Positions 20,784 through 31,383 of a stretch of 49,384 nucleotides of DNA are shown here, in pieces (position 1 is the first letter of the stretch; each line of letters begins with the position of its first letter). The stretch is from contig JANSLP010000250.1 of NCBI GenBank assembly GCA_029298735.1, positions 1 to 49,384 of the forward strand, in the 5' to 3' direction. The stretch comes from Ophiostoma sp. CBS 140.51 (lineage: Eukaryota > Ascomycota > Sordariomycetes > Ophiostomatales > Ophiostomataceae). The position numbers and the translations under genes were made by a program. Under the pieces are notes generated by a model. That model did not search any database. It worked only from the letters and a program-made list of their open reading frames with translations, and was not told the DNA's origin.

Positions 20784-22227
20784 GGTGGCTCGTGGGTGTG
20801 GTGGTTGTCGTCAGTAGGAGGTCGAGGTGTTATGGTTGTCGTCAAAACAGACAAAAAAATAGATGACGATGTTTGCCTTGGATCGCGTCTGTAGCTTTCG
20901 GCGAGCTCTCCAGCGAGGCGGTGGGTCCACTTATTTTGGCGGCGAGGGTGGCGTCGAAAGCATGTGATTGGCTAGACTGCTAGCTGATACGCTAATAGCT
21001 GTCGGGCTGCCCCCAAGTATGACCCAAAATGCGCTGTAAACAGCACCCTCAAAAACACACCAAAATTGCATCCACACTTTGGAGACTTGGCATTAACATC
21101 GTCACGATCATCAACATCACCACACTCCGCATACACAAACACAAACCATGACGCGGACACTGCACGAACCCGTGTTTGGCGAGATGCATCTCGTTCCTCT
21201 CATGGCCCCCGTGGCTTCACTTTTGCCCCCCATGCCGGACTTGGCTCTTGAACAGGCAAAAGTCGAAAGACATAAACAGAGAAAAAGACGACGACATGAA
21301 AGACAATTGCAGATATAATGACGCGGCTGTATATTGCCCTCCACGGCAGCCCGTCTTCCAAAATAGCATGCTCGCAGGACCCGCGGGCTGCTCTGTTGGT
21401 GTCCGGGTACTGTCCAGCGTTTGACTGTCGAGTATGCCATCGAGGATGCGCAACCAACTCTATTTCAACGCCTTCCCAATCTGGAAACACACTCGACCCT
21501 CCTTTGCTCTTTCCTTCCCAAGCCTTTCCATCACGATATTCTGGCTCCCCCTATTATCCCCCTTTTATTTCCCTCCCTATTATTCCTCTCTCCTTCTCAT
21601 ATTCTCCCCATCCACATCTCTCTATTAACCTTATTGTCCGTCCCATCTTTCCCGGAACCTGGTTCCATAGGCTAATCTAGTTTGTGAACACTCTTCTCCC
21701 TCTCCCCTCTCCCGGGCTGCACCAAACAGAGTGTTGCCTCCGTCGAGGGTTCTCCGGATATTGCACTCTATTCACTTTATTCGCCAATTCCCTTTATTGC
21801 CCCGTCGCCTCTATCGTCACCACCTCCATCCATAACACACGACCACCACGAACTCATCAACACACGGCTTGCGAGTCACGCGGCCCATCAGAGTGGTCGA
21901 AATGGTTGTGGACGACGTCAACTTGCACCCCACAGCACAGAAAAAGCAGTCTTATTCTGTTCTATTAGGCGTGGTATCTCGATATTGCCTCATTTGCATA
22001 CATGGCCATGTTGTGTATTTTGTCTTGGCTTTGAGGGAAGAGGCAGGAGACCTGGAGACCAGGGTCCGTGACCATCACAGGTTCGAATCAACAAGAGTTG
22101 TTTTATGAGAGATAAAGAGTCGCCTGTCCAAGTGGACGTGTCGTCTCTTTCGTCTCTCTTTGATTTTCTAATCTTTTGTCCCTTCTGTCGATCTTGTGTG
22201 AACATCACCAGATTATCTCACCTCGAC
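20784..22227. other. Divergent promoter region between CYP6 and the secreted repeat-protein gene
   Basis: 1.44 kb between divergently transcribed genes. It contains pyrimidine-rich stretches (21480-21720) leading toward the plus-strand gene. I see no RNA gene; a tRNA B-box-like string at 22080 was rejected. Confidence 0.5.
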
Positions 22228-24719
22228 ATGATGGCACGCTTCACCTTTTTGCTGCCGCTTGCGGCACTGCTCTTTGCGGCCACCAACGTCTTTGCCCAGA
22301 ACTGCAGCTCCATGGGCTTGGACTACACCGATGGCGGCTCCTACCTGATTGATGGCAGCTCGAATCTGCCCTTTACCTTCAACTCTATGTTTGAGGGCTG
22401 CCAGGATGGCTTCATCTCGCCCATCCTCGTCGACCCCAGCGGCAACCAGTATGCCTGCGACGACATTGAGACGCAGCCCGACGATAGCCAGCAGACGTCG
22501 AAGTGGTAAGTATATCGCGTGTGCTTTATTTGAATGTTCACCGCTGACAACTTAGCGACCTCACATATGACCAGATGAACTCGGGTCTCTACACCATCAT
22601 CCTGCAGTCGACCGACATTGACTTTGCATCGCAACGCGAATTTCAAATTACCGTCGGCAACCAAGGTTTAGTTGTTGTGACCGTCACACCCACCGAGACG
22701 GTCGGCGTCACCGTCACGCCCACGGCCGTCACGGAAATCAACGAAGTCGTCGAGACCCAGACTGTCGTCGGCTACCCGGTGACCGTCACGTCCTATTGTG
22801 CCGTGCCCACCCAGACAGTGTTTAGCTATGTTCCGGGGCCCACGTCCATCATTGACACCGTCATCCAGCGCTGGATCACGAGTGGGACTGTCACCAACTT
22901 TTACCAGACCACGGTGGGAGTCAACGCCTACTGTCACTGGCCCTCCACCTGGCACTCGCCCACGTCGGATCGTCCGCCACCACCTACCTCCCGCCCGACC
23001 AGCACCCGCCAGTGCGACGGCTGCCGGCCCTGGTACACGAGCGGCAGCTGGGTCTACACGCGGCCCAGCAGCACCCCCACCAAGCCGCACACCATCCCGC
23101 CCAAGTCGACATGGCACAACACGCCGCCGCCGCCCAGCTCGACGCGGCATGACAATCCGCCTCCGCCAAGCTCGACGAGGCACAACGACCCACCGCCGTC
23201 GTCGACTCGTCATCAGGACCCGCCACCGCCATCTTCTACCAGGCATACGGACCCTCCTCCTCCATCTTCGACACGGCACCCTGATCCCCCGCCGTCGTCT
23301 ACTCGTCGTCCGGATCCGCCTCACAGCGATCCAACGACTCGTCAACCCGATCCGCCGCATAACAACCCTACGACAAGACAGCCAGATCCCCCACATACGC
23401 AGCCGACCACTCGGCAACCCGACCCTCCTCACACCCAGCCAACTACACGCCAGCCCGACCCGCCACACACAAACCCAACGACAAGACAACCGGATCCCCC
23501 TCATACTCAACCCACTACGCGTCAGCCTGATCCGCCGCATACTCAACCGACAACACGTCAACCAGATCCCCCGCATACTCAACCAACCACAAGGCAACCG
23601 GATCCTCCTCACTCGAATCCTACAACTCGGCAGCCAGATCCTCCTCATAGCAATCCTACTACACGTCATCCTGATCCTCCCCATACCCAACCAACAACGC
23701 GCCAGCCTGATCCTCCGCATACTCAACCCACCACCCGTCAACCCGACCCGCCTCATACCCAGCCCACCACAAGACAACCAGATCCTCCTCACTCCAACCC
23801 TACTACCCGCCAACCTGAGCCTCCTCATACCCAACCGACGACCCGCCAGCCTGAGCCTCCGCATACCACCACTCCTCCCAACAACGGCGGTGGTAATAAC
23901 GGTGGTAACAATGGAGGCAACAAAGGCGGTGGAAATAACGGAGGCGGCAACAACGGCGGGAACAACGGTGGTAATAATGGAGGGAACAATGGTGGCAATA
24001 ATGGAGGAAACAACGGAGGAAATAAGGGTGGAGGAAATGGCGGCGGCAACAACGGTGGGAACAATGGTGGTAACAACGGAGGAAATAATGGCGGCAACAA
24101 TGGAGGTGGAAACAACAATGGGGGGAATAAGGGTGGTGGCAACGGCGGTGGTAACAACGGTGGAAACAATGGAGGCAACAAAGGAGGTGGCAACAACAAT
24201 GGAGGGAACAACGGAGGGAACAATGGGGGCAACAAGGGCGGCGGAGGCGGCAACAACAACGGAGGTGGTAACAACGGTGGCGGAAAGGGGGGTGGCCACA
24301 AACCGGATGCCAGTGAGGGCGTCAATGAGGCTCCCGAAGCGACACCGACACCGGCCTTGGCTCGTGCTCGCCGTGCTCTCCAGAAGATTCAGGACGTGAC
24401 CAGCACCGTCGTGGAGACGACCTACACTGCGACTGTCACCATGACGTCCACAGCACCAACACCGACCAGCACAGAAGACGACTTCTACACGGTGACAGAA
24501 ACGTTTGTGCCCCCCGCCCAGACGGTCTGCAACGGCAACGGCAACGTGCCGACCGTCACCTATTACTACCAGGGCCCCGCCCAGACGCAGTACACGGTGC
24601 ACTACGAGACGTACAATACGTGGGCCACCGTCTGGGTCGGGCAGACGCAGTACTCGACGCACACAGACCGGGATGCCATGACGCAGTGCTGGCAGGGAGG
24701 AGGGCGGTATGGTGTATAG
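22228..24719 (+). CDS. Secreted modular repeat protein (Pro/His-rich and Gly/Asn-rich)
   Basis: Exons are 22228-22505 and 22556-24719, with a 50-bp intron GTAAGT...CTTAG; the protein has 813 residues. Residues 1-24 are a signal peptide (MMARFTFLLPLAALLFAATN then VFA, cut before Q). An N-terminal domain of about 90 residues (LPFTFNSMFEGCQDG, ILVDPSGNQYACDD) looks like a small fungal extracellular beta-domain. Next is a Thr/Val-rich segment, then about six SSTRHxDPPPP units. These lead into 16 copies of a 12-residue unit, PTTRQPDPPHTQ, followed by about 140 residues of NNGG/KGGG repeats. A C-terminal segment (TYTATVTMTS ... NTWATVWVGQTQYST) has Thr/Tyr-rich character and two cysteines. No GPI signal is present. 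It is probably a wall or matrix structural protein; I do not recognise a named family. The second ATG (22231) has the better context. Confidence 0.85.
23301..23870 (+). repeat. 36-bp coding repeat, 16 copies (12-residue unit)
   Basis: Encodes PTTRQPDPPHTQ with variation TQ/SN/TN/NN/SD/TT at the last two positions and R/H/Q at one site. The codons for Pro, Thr and Arg differ freely between copies while the peptide stays constant, so the array is old and held at protein level. Confidence 0.9.
23880..24300 (+). repeat. Gly/Asn-rich coding repeat (NNGG units)
   Basis: About 140 residues made of GGNN, GNNGG and NKGGG units, with Lys at intervals and almost no other residues. It immediately follows the Pro/His repeat of the same protein. 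Confidence 0.9.
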
Positions 24720-25291
24720 TTGTATGAGAGGATAGTTGAGAGTTGATGTTGAGAGTGGACGTTGTGGAATCCACTCTACCAATTGGGCTGTAAGTTCTCC
24801 GTACAACACGGCGGGGTGTTGAGCATTGTACGACGACTGGGTTGCAATGACAGCAGCCATGATATTTTCTTTGTATTTTTGTACTCTTTAATTCAGCCAC
24901 ATACTTGCATCTGCGCGACTCTTCATAAATAACGGATATTTTGATATATCTTTTCTCATCGTGCTGTTGTTGCCTCCCCTGATCCCAACACCTGCTGTTG
25001 TGTACTCGACACGGTGGTGCAGCACGAGACTAGTCACGTGCACCTATGCACTATGCCCACTTCCCCTTCCCAGGCAGGCGCATTCCACTCCTCGCTTTAT
25101 CAGGAGCTGCGCCCCCGACCCCGCTAATTCAACGTCAGCATCCCAGGACGAGGACCAACATGCCCAGCCATTCCGAGTTGGTGGTTTACGTTTGACGATT
25201 GACGATTTCGACATCCTGCGACAGCGACAACCACGACTCTCGACGTCTTCCAACCCTCTCCTCCTCTTCGTCCATCTCCACCTCCCTCACA
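24720..25291. other. Intergenic upstream of ARP2
   Basis: 572 bp with the 3' end of the repeat-protein gene and the ARP2 promoter. The last 100 bp form a pyrimidine-rich leader. I see no other feature. Confidence 0.5.
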
Positions 25292-26647
25292 ATGGCGAAC
25301 CCTCCCCCGATTGGTACGTTCTCCCTAAAGCAATTGGGTTGCTGTCAACCGCCGAGCTCCTGAGCATCCGAGCTCCCCTTTTTGAGCGATCATCACCACA
25401 TTGTCGTGACCAGGTCATCACGACACCGCGACCACACATCACCGTCGACAGTTACTCCTACTCCCAATTGTTTCTGCTACGATGCTAACAGTACAGTCCT
25501 CGACGGCGGCACGGGCTTCCTCAAGGTGGGCTACGCGGCCCAAAACTTCCCCGAGTTCCAATACCCGTCGATTGTCGGCCGGCCCATCCTGCGCACAGAA
25601 GAAAAGGGCGACAATGACCTAGTCATCAAGGACATTATGTGCGGTGACGAGGCCGCGGCCGCGCGCACGATGCTGCAAATCAGCTACCCGATGGAGAACG
25701 GCATCGTCAAGAAGTGGGATGACATGCAGCACCTATGGGACTATACCTTCTACGAAAAGATGCAGATTGACACGACGGGCCGCAAGATTCTGCTGACGGA
25801 ACCACCAATGAACCCGCTGAAGAACCGCGAACAAATGTGCGAGGTCATGTTTGACCGCTACAACTTTGGCGGCGTCTACGTGGCCATCCAGGCGGTGCTG
25901 GCGCTGTACGCGCAGGGTCTGTCGAGTGGTGTGGTCGTCGACTCGGGTGACGGTGTCACGCACATTGTGCCCGTCTACGAAAGTGTCGTACTCAACCACC
26001 TGACGCGCCGTCTCGACGTGGCCGGCCGCGACGTCACCCAGAACCTGATTGCACTCCTCCTACGCCGCGGCTACGCTTTGAACCGCACGGCCGATTTCGA
26101 GACGGTGCGCCAGATCAAGGAGAAGTTGTGTTATGTCTCGTACGACCTCGAGCTCGACAAGCGGTTGTCGGAGGAAACGACGGTGCTCGTCGAAAGCTAC
26201 ACGCTGCCCGACGGCCGTGTCATTCGTGTCGGCAGCGAGCGCTTCGAGGCCCCCGAGTGTCTGTTCCAGCCCCACCTGGTCGACTGCGAGCAGCCCGGTA
26301 TGGCCGAATTTCTTTTCAACACCATCCAGCAGGCCGACGTCGATGTCCGTTCTTCTCTGTTCAAGGCCATTGTACTGTCCGGCGGCAGCAGCATGTACCC
26401 CGGCCTGCCCTCGCGTCTCGAAAAGGAGCTCAAGCAGCTGTGGCTGACGCGTGTGCTGGGCGGTAACCCGGAGCGCCTGAGCAAGTTCAAGGTGCGGATA
26501 GAAGACCCGCCGCGCCGGAGACACATGGTGTTCCTTGGTGGAGCGGTGCTGGCCAACATTATGGCGGACAAGGAGTCCATGTGGGTGACCAAGGCCGAGT
26601 GGGAAGAGCAGGGCGCCCGTGTCCTCGAGAAGCTGGGTCCGCGGTAG
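25292..26647 (+). CDS. ARP2: Actin-related protein 2 (Arp2/3 complex)
   Basis: Nucleates branched actin at endocytic patches as a core subunit of the Arp2/3 complex. Exons are 25292-25313 (only 22 nt) and 25497-26647, with a 183-bp intron GTACGT...TACAG and a GCTAAC branch site; the protein has 390 residues, the normal length. The junction gives MANPPPIVLDGGTGFLKVGY, restoring the actin phosphate-1 loop that would be lost without the tiny first exon. Other actin-fold motifs are VVDSGDGVTHIVPVYES (phosphate 2) and IVLSGGSSMYPGL (adenosine loop). The ARP2-specific N-terminal string AAQNFPEFQYPSIVGRPILR and the C-terminal VFLGGAVLANIM fit ARP2 rather than actin or ARP3. Confidence 0.97.
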
Positions 26648-27296
26648 AGGGTATTGGGTGAGCTGTTTCTTTCTTAGTAGAGAATGGTGTATTGAGTTAT
26701 GTGTTTTTTTGGTGGTGCATTGCGCGTTTGAAGATGTTTTTATGCAAGACGAAAAGGCGACCTGTCGCAATAAGACTTTCTTTCTGTTATATTCTGTTGA
26801 GGTGTTGCTGTTCTTGATGCCGTGATACCTGTAAAGTGCACATAATAGCCTGCAATGTGAAAGTACCATACTGTAGCCCGCTCTAACCGCTAAAGGCCGC
26901 TGCCAACCACCGCTATCCCCTGTTTTGTCAGCACGGCATAGCCAACAGATACCACCAAACCATGCGAGTGCCTGTCACTCCCAAACAGTAAACCCCCGAC
27001 TCCACGAGTCCGACTCCACCTCTTTCCATCATCACCGACATCGTTATCGACACCAATCGACGCATCGACCGATTGACAAGACGACACCCTGTCAACGCAC
27101 GACAGACAGGTATATCGGCCTCGAATCGTTGTCCGTCGCCGACATCCTGCGCCAATGCTGTCGAGTGGTGTCTGCTCAACAGAGCCGCCGACCTAAGGCG
27201 ATCTCGGCATCGCATCGTCACATCTTCATCCATCTATCGACATCATCACCACCATTTCGACCCCAACAAGCCTCTCTTCTTTACACTCCCTTCCCG
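26648..27296. other. Intergenic upstream of CDK8
   Basis: 649 bp containing the ARP2 3' end and the CDK8 promoter and leader. The 370 bp before the CDK8 start are free of stops in the CDS frame but contain no in-frame ATG, so I treat them as leader. Confidence 0.5.
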
Positions 27297-28706
27297 ATGA
27301 GCCACACAAATCCACCAACGGGAGCCTCGGGGCCCAACTCCGCGTCGGCCATGCGCGCGGCCCAGGGCCTCAAGCGCAGCGTCCAGGCAGCGTTTGACGA
27401 CCGCGACAATGACCGTACCGTAGGGTACGTCGGCTACCAGAGCAAAGTGCGCGTGACGGACAAGTACCGCGTCATTGGCTTTATTAGCAGCGGCACGTAC
27501 GGTCGCGTGTACAAGGCCGTCAGCCGGCAGGGCCTATCGGGCGAGTTTGCCATCAAGAAATTCAAGCCGGACAAGGAGGGCGAGCAGATTACCTACACGG
27601 GCATCAGCCAGTCAGCGATTCGTGAGATGGCACTGTGCAGCGAGCTGTCGCACTACAATGTGATTCGGCTGGTGGAGATTATCCTGGAGGACAAGGCCAT
27701 TTTCATGGTCTTTGAGTACGCCGAGCACGATTTGCTGCAGATTATCCACCACCACACGCAGCAGCCACGGCATCCGATCCCAGCGTCGACGATTCGCAGC
27801 ATCATGTTCCAGCTGCTGAATGGGAGCCAGTACTTGCACACCAACTGGGTTTTGCATCGAGACCTCAAGCCGGCCAACATCATGGTGACTTCGGGCGGGC
27901 AGGTCAAGATTGGCGACTTGGGCCTGGCGCGGCTCTTCTACAAACCGCTGCACTCGCTCTTTTCGGGCGATAAGGTCGTCGTCACCATCTGGTACCGTGC
28001 GCCCGAGCTGCTGCTGGGGTCCCGCCACTACACGCCGGCCATTGACATGTGGGCCATTGGCTGCATCTTTGCCGAGCTGCTGTCGCTGCGGCCCATCTTC
28101 AAGGGCGAAGAAGCCAAGATGGACTCGAAGAAGACAGTGCCCTTTCAGCGCAACCAGATGCAAAAAATTGTCGACATTATGGGCCTCCCCACCAAGGAGC
28201 GGTGGCCGCTGCTGGCCAACATGCCCGAGTACCAGCAGCTGAGCACACTTCAGCCGCCCTTGACAAGCCACCACCATCATCATGGGCACCACGGACACCA
28301 TTCTTCTTCGTCGAGCTCCAACACGCACGGCAACCTTGAAAAGTGGTACTACAGCACCATCAGTCAGGGACAGACGTCTGCACCACTGCAGCCTGCGGTT
28401 GCCGCCAGTGCCAACCCGGCCTCGCTGGCCAGTCTAGGCGCCAACGGCTACTCCTTGCTGGCCGGCCTGCTCGAGTACGACCCGGAGAAACGATTGACGG
28501 CCGAGGCCGCTCTCGAGCACCCCTTTTTCACGAGCGGCGACACCACGATCAACAGCAACTGCTTCGAAGGGCTCAAAACAGAATACCCGCACCGGCGCGT
28601 CAGCCAGGACGACAACGACATTCGTACCAGCAGCCTTCCGGGTACCAAGCGGAGCGGTCTGCCCGACGACTCTCTGATGCGGGCCAGCAAACGGGTAAAG
28701 GAATAG
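27297..28706 (+). CDS. SSN3: Cyclin-dependent kinase 8 of the Mediator kinase module
   Basis: A nuclear Ser/Thr kinase that pairs with cyclin C and phosphorylates the Pol II CTD and transcription factors. Single exon, 469 residues. Kinase motifs in order: Gly loop SSGTYGRV (64-71), catalytic Lys at AIKKF (K87), the CDK8-type helix SQSAIRE (104-110), HRDLKPANI with D189, DLGLAR (207-212) and VVVTIWYRAPE. The activation loop has Asp (D225) where most CDKs have a phosphorylated Thr, a CDK8 feature, so no CAK step is expected. Between residues about 320 and 345 is a His/Ser-rich insert, HHHHHGHHGHHSSSSSS, inside the C-lobe. The C-terminus is disordered. The start fits homologous N-termini; no earlier in-frame ATG exists nearby. 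Confidence 0.96.
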   Translation: MSHTNPPTGASGPNSASAMRAAQGLKRSVQAAFDDRDNDRTVGYVGYQSKVRVTDKYRVIGFISSGTYGRVYKAVSRQGLSGEFAIKKFKPDKEGEQITYTGISQSAIREMALCSELSHYNVIRLVEIILEDKAIFMVFEYAEHDLLQIIHHHTQQPRHPIPASTIRSIMFQLLNGSQYLHTNWVLHRDLKPANIMVTSGGQVKIGDLGLARLFYKPLHSLFSGDKVVVTIWYRAPELLLGSRHYTPAIDMWAIGCIFAELLSLRPIFKGEEAKMDSKKTVPFQRNQMQKIVDIMGLPTKERWPLLANMPEYQQLSTLQPPLTSHHHHHGHHGHHSSSSSSNTHGNLEKWYYSTISQGQTSAPLQPAVAASANPASLASLGANGYSLLAGLLEYDPEKRLTAEAALEHPFFTSGDTTINSNCFEGLKTEYPHRRVSQDDNDIRTSSLPGTKRSGLPDDSLMRASKRVKE

Positions 28707-29452
28707 TCCTGGAGTTTTGGTGTTTTTGTCTTCCATGCGTTTTTGACGTTTATGTTTCATGCTTATGTTTATTCCCATCTTGTCTTGTGCATCCCGTGCA
28801 CCCTTGTTTTATTATACCCCTTTACGTTTTGGTTTGTTTTCTTGCTTTTACTTTTTTTGAGGAATAGTGTGCTGAAATTAAAAAACTTCTTTCTTGAAAA
28901 AGATGCAACAAGGTCGAATTACGAGGTATCTATGAAAGGGTACGGAAGTACAACGGAGTAGACAGAAGAAAACGAAGAACACGAAGAATGCGGTGCGAGA
29001 TGGAGGGAGAGGAGAGAATATGAGTGACTTATTCTCATATTCTCTCCTCTCCCTCCACGCCTGCACCTGGGTATACCCTTTTTATCCATCTCCCGACGCA
29101 ACACCCAGTACATAAAAGGCATGAACAAGAAGAAAAGAAAGAAAACGAGAAAAAGAACAGTAAGAGCAGAATATCAAGACGGCAACAAAAAGCAGAGAAA
29201 CAGAAGCAGACGCAGAACAGGAAACAAACTGACAGAAGAGACAGAAAGAGACAGAAAGAGACAGTGTGAAAACGGAATGGTGTGGTAAAGATAACAACAA
29301 CGGGGAAACATGAATAAATCAACACAGCATTAGAAGCCTTATAGACCATAGACCACACATCACACAATAGAAGACCAGAATACAAGTCCAGTCCACAAAC
29401 TGTCCGTTTCGTTCTGCCCGCATCGCTGTCGCTTGACGGTCCTAGACTTCTT
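28707..29452. other. Convergent 3' region between CDK8 and ARF6-type GTPase
   Basis: 746 bp between the two stop codons. It holds T-rich 3' sequence after CDK8, A-rich sequence (minus-strand T-rich) near 29120-29270 for the GTPase gene, and the 24-bp inverted repeat. No gene is seen. Confidence 0.55.
29001..29057. repeat. 24-bp perfect inverted repeat with 9-nt loop
   Basis: The left arm is 29001-29024 (begins TGGAGGGAGAGG, ends AATATGAG), the loop is TGACTTATT at 29025-29033, and the right arm is 29034-29057, the exact reverse complement. Fifteen or more bases of each arm are purine-only or pyrimidine-only. It lies 295 bp past the CDK8 stop and 396 bp past the stop of the facing GTPase gene. 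Confidence 0.93.
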
Positions 29453-30127
29453 CTACTTCTTCGCAGGCGCCGGCGGTGCCTTGACGTTGTTGGAGAGCCA
29501 GGCCAGACCCTCAAGCAGACCCTCGCCCGTCGTCGCGCAACTTGGCACCACATACCAAATCTTGTCCTTGAGCTTGGCCAGTTGCAGTGCCTCAGTCACC
29601 TCCTGCGGCTTCATCGAGTTTTCGAGGTCCTGCTTGTTGGCAAACACCAGCAGCAGACTGTCCTTCATCTCGCGGTCGTTGATGATGCGGTGCAACTCCT
29701 GCTTGGCCTCCTCCATGCGTACCCGGTCGGATGAGTCCACCACGAAGATGAGACCTTGAGTGCCTGTGTCTGTCAGTACTCTATTCAAATAAAATGAGCG
29801 GCGTGGTGTTCATCGTCATGGTGTATGTTGTCTGCTACGCAGACGCTCGCGCCTATCGGCGCTCGGGGGTTGCCTACCACTAAAGTAATGTCTCCACAAC
29901 GGGCGAATCTTGTCCTGTCCGCCGACATCCCACACGTTAAACTTGACGTTCTTATACGTGACAGTTTCCACGTTGAAGCCGACCGTCGGAATCGTCGTCA
30001 CGTCCTGGCCCAGCTTCAGCTTGTACAGGATCGTCGTCTTGCCGGCCGCGTCCAGCCCCAGCATCAGCAGCCGCATCTCCTTGGATCCGAAGATCTTGCC
30101 CATCATCTTGGAGAACTGGCCGCCCAT
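29453..30127 (-). CDS. arfB: ARF6-type small GTPase (yeast Arf3 / Aspergillus ArfB)
   Basis: A membrane-cycling GTPase acting in endocytosis and polarity at the plasma membrane. Exons are 30127-29878 and 29763-29453, with a 114-bp intron GTAGGC...CACAG; the protein has 186 residues. G2 is available for N-myristoylation (MGGQFSKMMGKIFGSKEMR). The nucleotide motifs are GLDAAGKT (24-31), WDVGGQ (66-71), NKQD (126-129) and SCAT. The core VTTIPTVGFNVETVTYKNVKF and HRIINDREM match ARF6 more closely than ARF1. The C-terminus has an odd Pro/Ala/Lys tail (APPAPAKK). The start has an ideal context, ACCATGGGC. The intron carries two compact hairpins next to its 5' splice site. Confidence 0.95.
29830..29862 (-). 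repeat. Two compact hairpins in the ARF6 intron
   Basis: On the transcribed strand these are GCGCC-GATA-GGCGC (29862-29849) followed by GTCTGC-GTA-GCAGAC (29844-29830), starting 15 nt after the 5' splice site. Both have perfect stems and 3-4 nt loops. Confidence 0.75.
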
Positions 30128-31383
30128 GGTGAAGGTTGAGGGGGGTATCAAGGGGTTGTGGTAAGGGTATCAAAGAAGTCGGGGTCGGGGTCGAAGTCGA
30201 TGTCGTGAGATCGAGATCGAGTCGGAGATGAGGAGCGCGTCGGGTGGCGCGTCGAGAGTAGCTGTTACTGTCGAGGCAGAACACGGTCGTGGACTTGGCG
30301 AACGAGATTGGAGTCAATGTCAATGTCGATGCGATGCTCAAAGCTCTGGATTGTCCGGGAGTCAGATCCAACACTTGACAGAGTCGCGGTCTTGTGTCGA
30401 AAGGTCGCGCGACAACAAAGTCAAAAAGGGGTCGCGGTCAGAAGAGGTGATCGGCAATCGGCAATCGTCAATCGTCAAAAAAGATCAGGGTCAGGGTCGG
30501 GTCGTGGCGTTCTGGAGATCGGATGCGCGCCGAAAGTCTGTGGTAAGTGTTCCTTTTTGCTTTCTTTTTGTGTAGGTCAATCGACCTCTTTTCTTGCGAG
30601 AGCTCCTTTTTGCGATTCACCCTCCTTTCCTGGGGGGAATTGTTAAATTGGCAGTCGACTGATTGTGGAAACCCCGGTTGGTAGTGGTGGCAGGAACGAT
30701 GGGACACCACCACCGCCAGTACGCCGCCCCTGAACAGTCTGCCGCCTGCACGGCAAAAGGCTGCCCAAAGCGTCGAAGCGCCCTTCTGTGCCCCTTCTTC
30801 GTCCCAGGGGTTCAAAGTGGGGTTCCTGACTAAATAGGGAGGCTAGGGAGACCCAGAGAGACGTGGAAGACCTAAAAGGCTGCGAAAGCAAAGCGACCAG
30901 CTGCTGGTGGGGCATCTCGCAACCTTTTTGTGTGGAGAGTTGGAGCGAGCTGTCCACTAAATTACAGCAGCACAGACCTGTATTACAACGTCCATTGTGT
31001 TTGTGCTCGCAAGCCGTGATATTGCACTCCGATATGCATATCAAGTCTCGACAAACAGCAACACATGTCACCATACACGCACCCAAAAATTATGTGCACC
31101 TTACAGTATATCACAAGTGGTTAGACAAGTCCTTCTCTTCTAACAACATATTGTATCTCAACAAGCGAGTCTGCACCGGCCCAACCTGGGTATTGAATAA
31201 TAACTAAACCTATCCTGAGTCTATCATGAGCATCACAAACCTATGATGAACCTCTGGTGACCCTATAAACCCGCCTGAACCATTGCGCCTTGCCATCCCT
31301 AAAAGCAAAAGAAAGAAAACCAAAAAGAGGAAGAATCAAAGAAACAACGTCCAAGTCAACACTCAACAGCCGTCCAAGTCCTC
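30128..31383. other. ARF6 promoter and SGF29 3' region
   Basis: 1.26 kb between tandem minus-strand genes. The first 250 bp are rich in gtcgag and gtcaatgtc-like units. I see no gene; a box C/D-like pair near 31243 was rejected. Confidence 0.45.

Noticed and set aside
22070..22100. tRNA B-box-like ggttcgaatc
   Set aside because: The flanks do not form a T stem (second pair G-A), and no A box or acceptor stem could be placed.
22668..24860. Very long open frame antisense to the secreted repeat protein
   Set aside because: A by-product of the repetitive, GC-rich coding strand; no recognisable domain and the sense protein has signal peptide and intron.
31230..31285. Box C (ATGATGA) and box D (CTGA)-like pair
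   Set aside because: Only about 30 nt apart with no terminal stem, too short for a C/D snoRNA.
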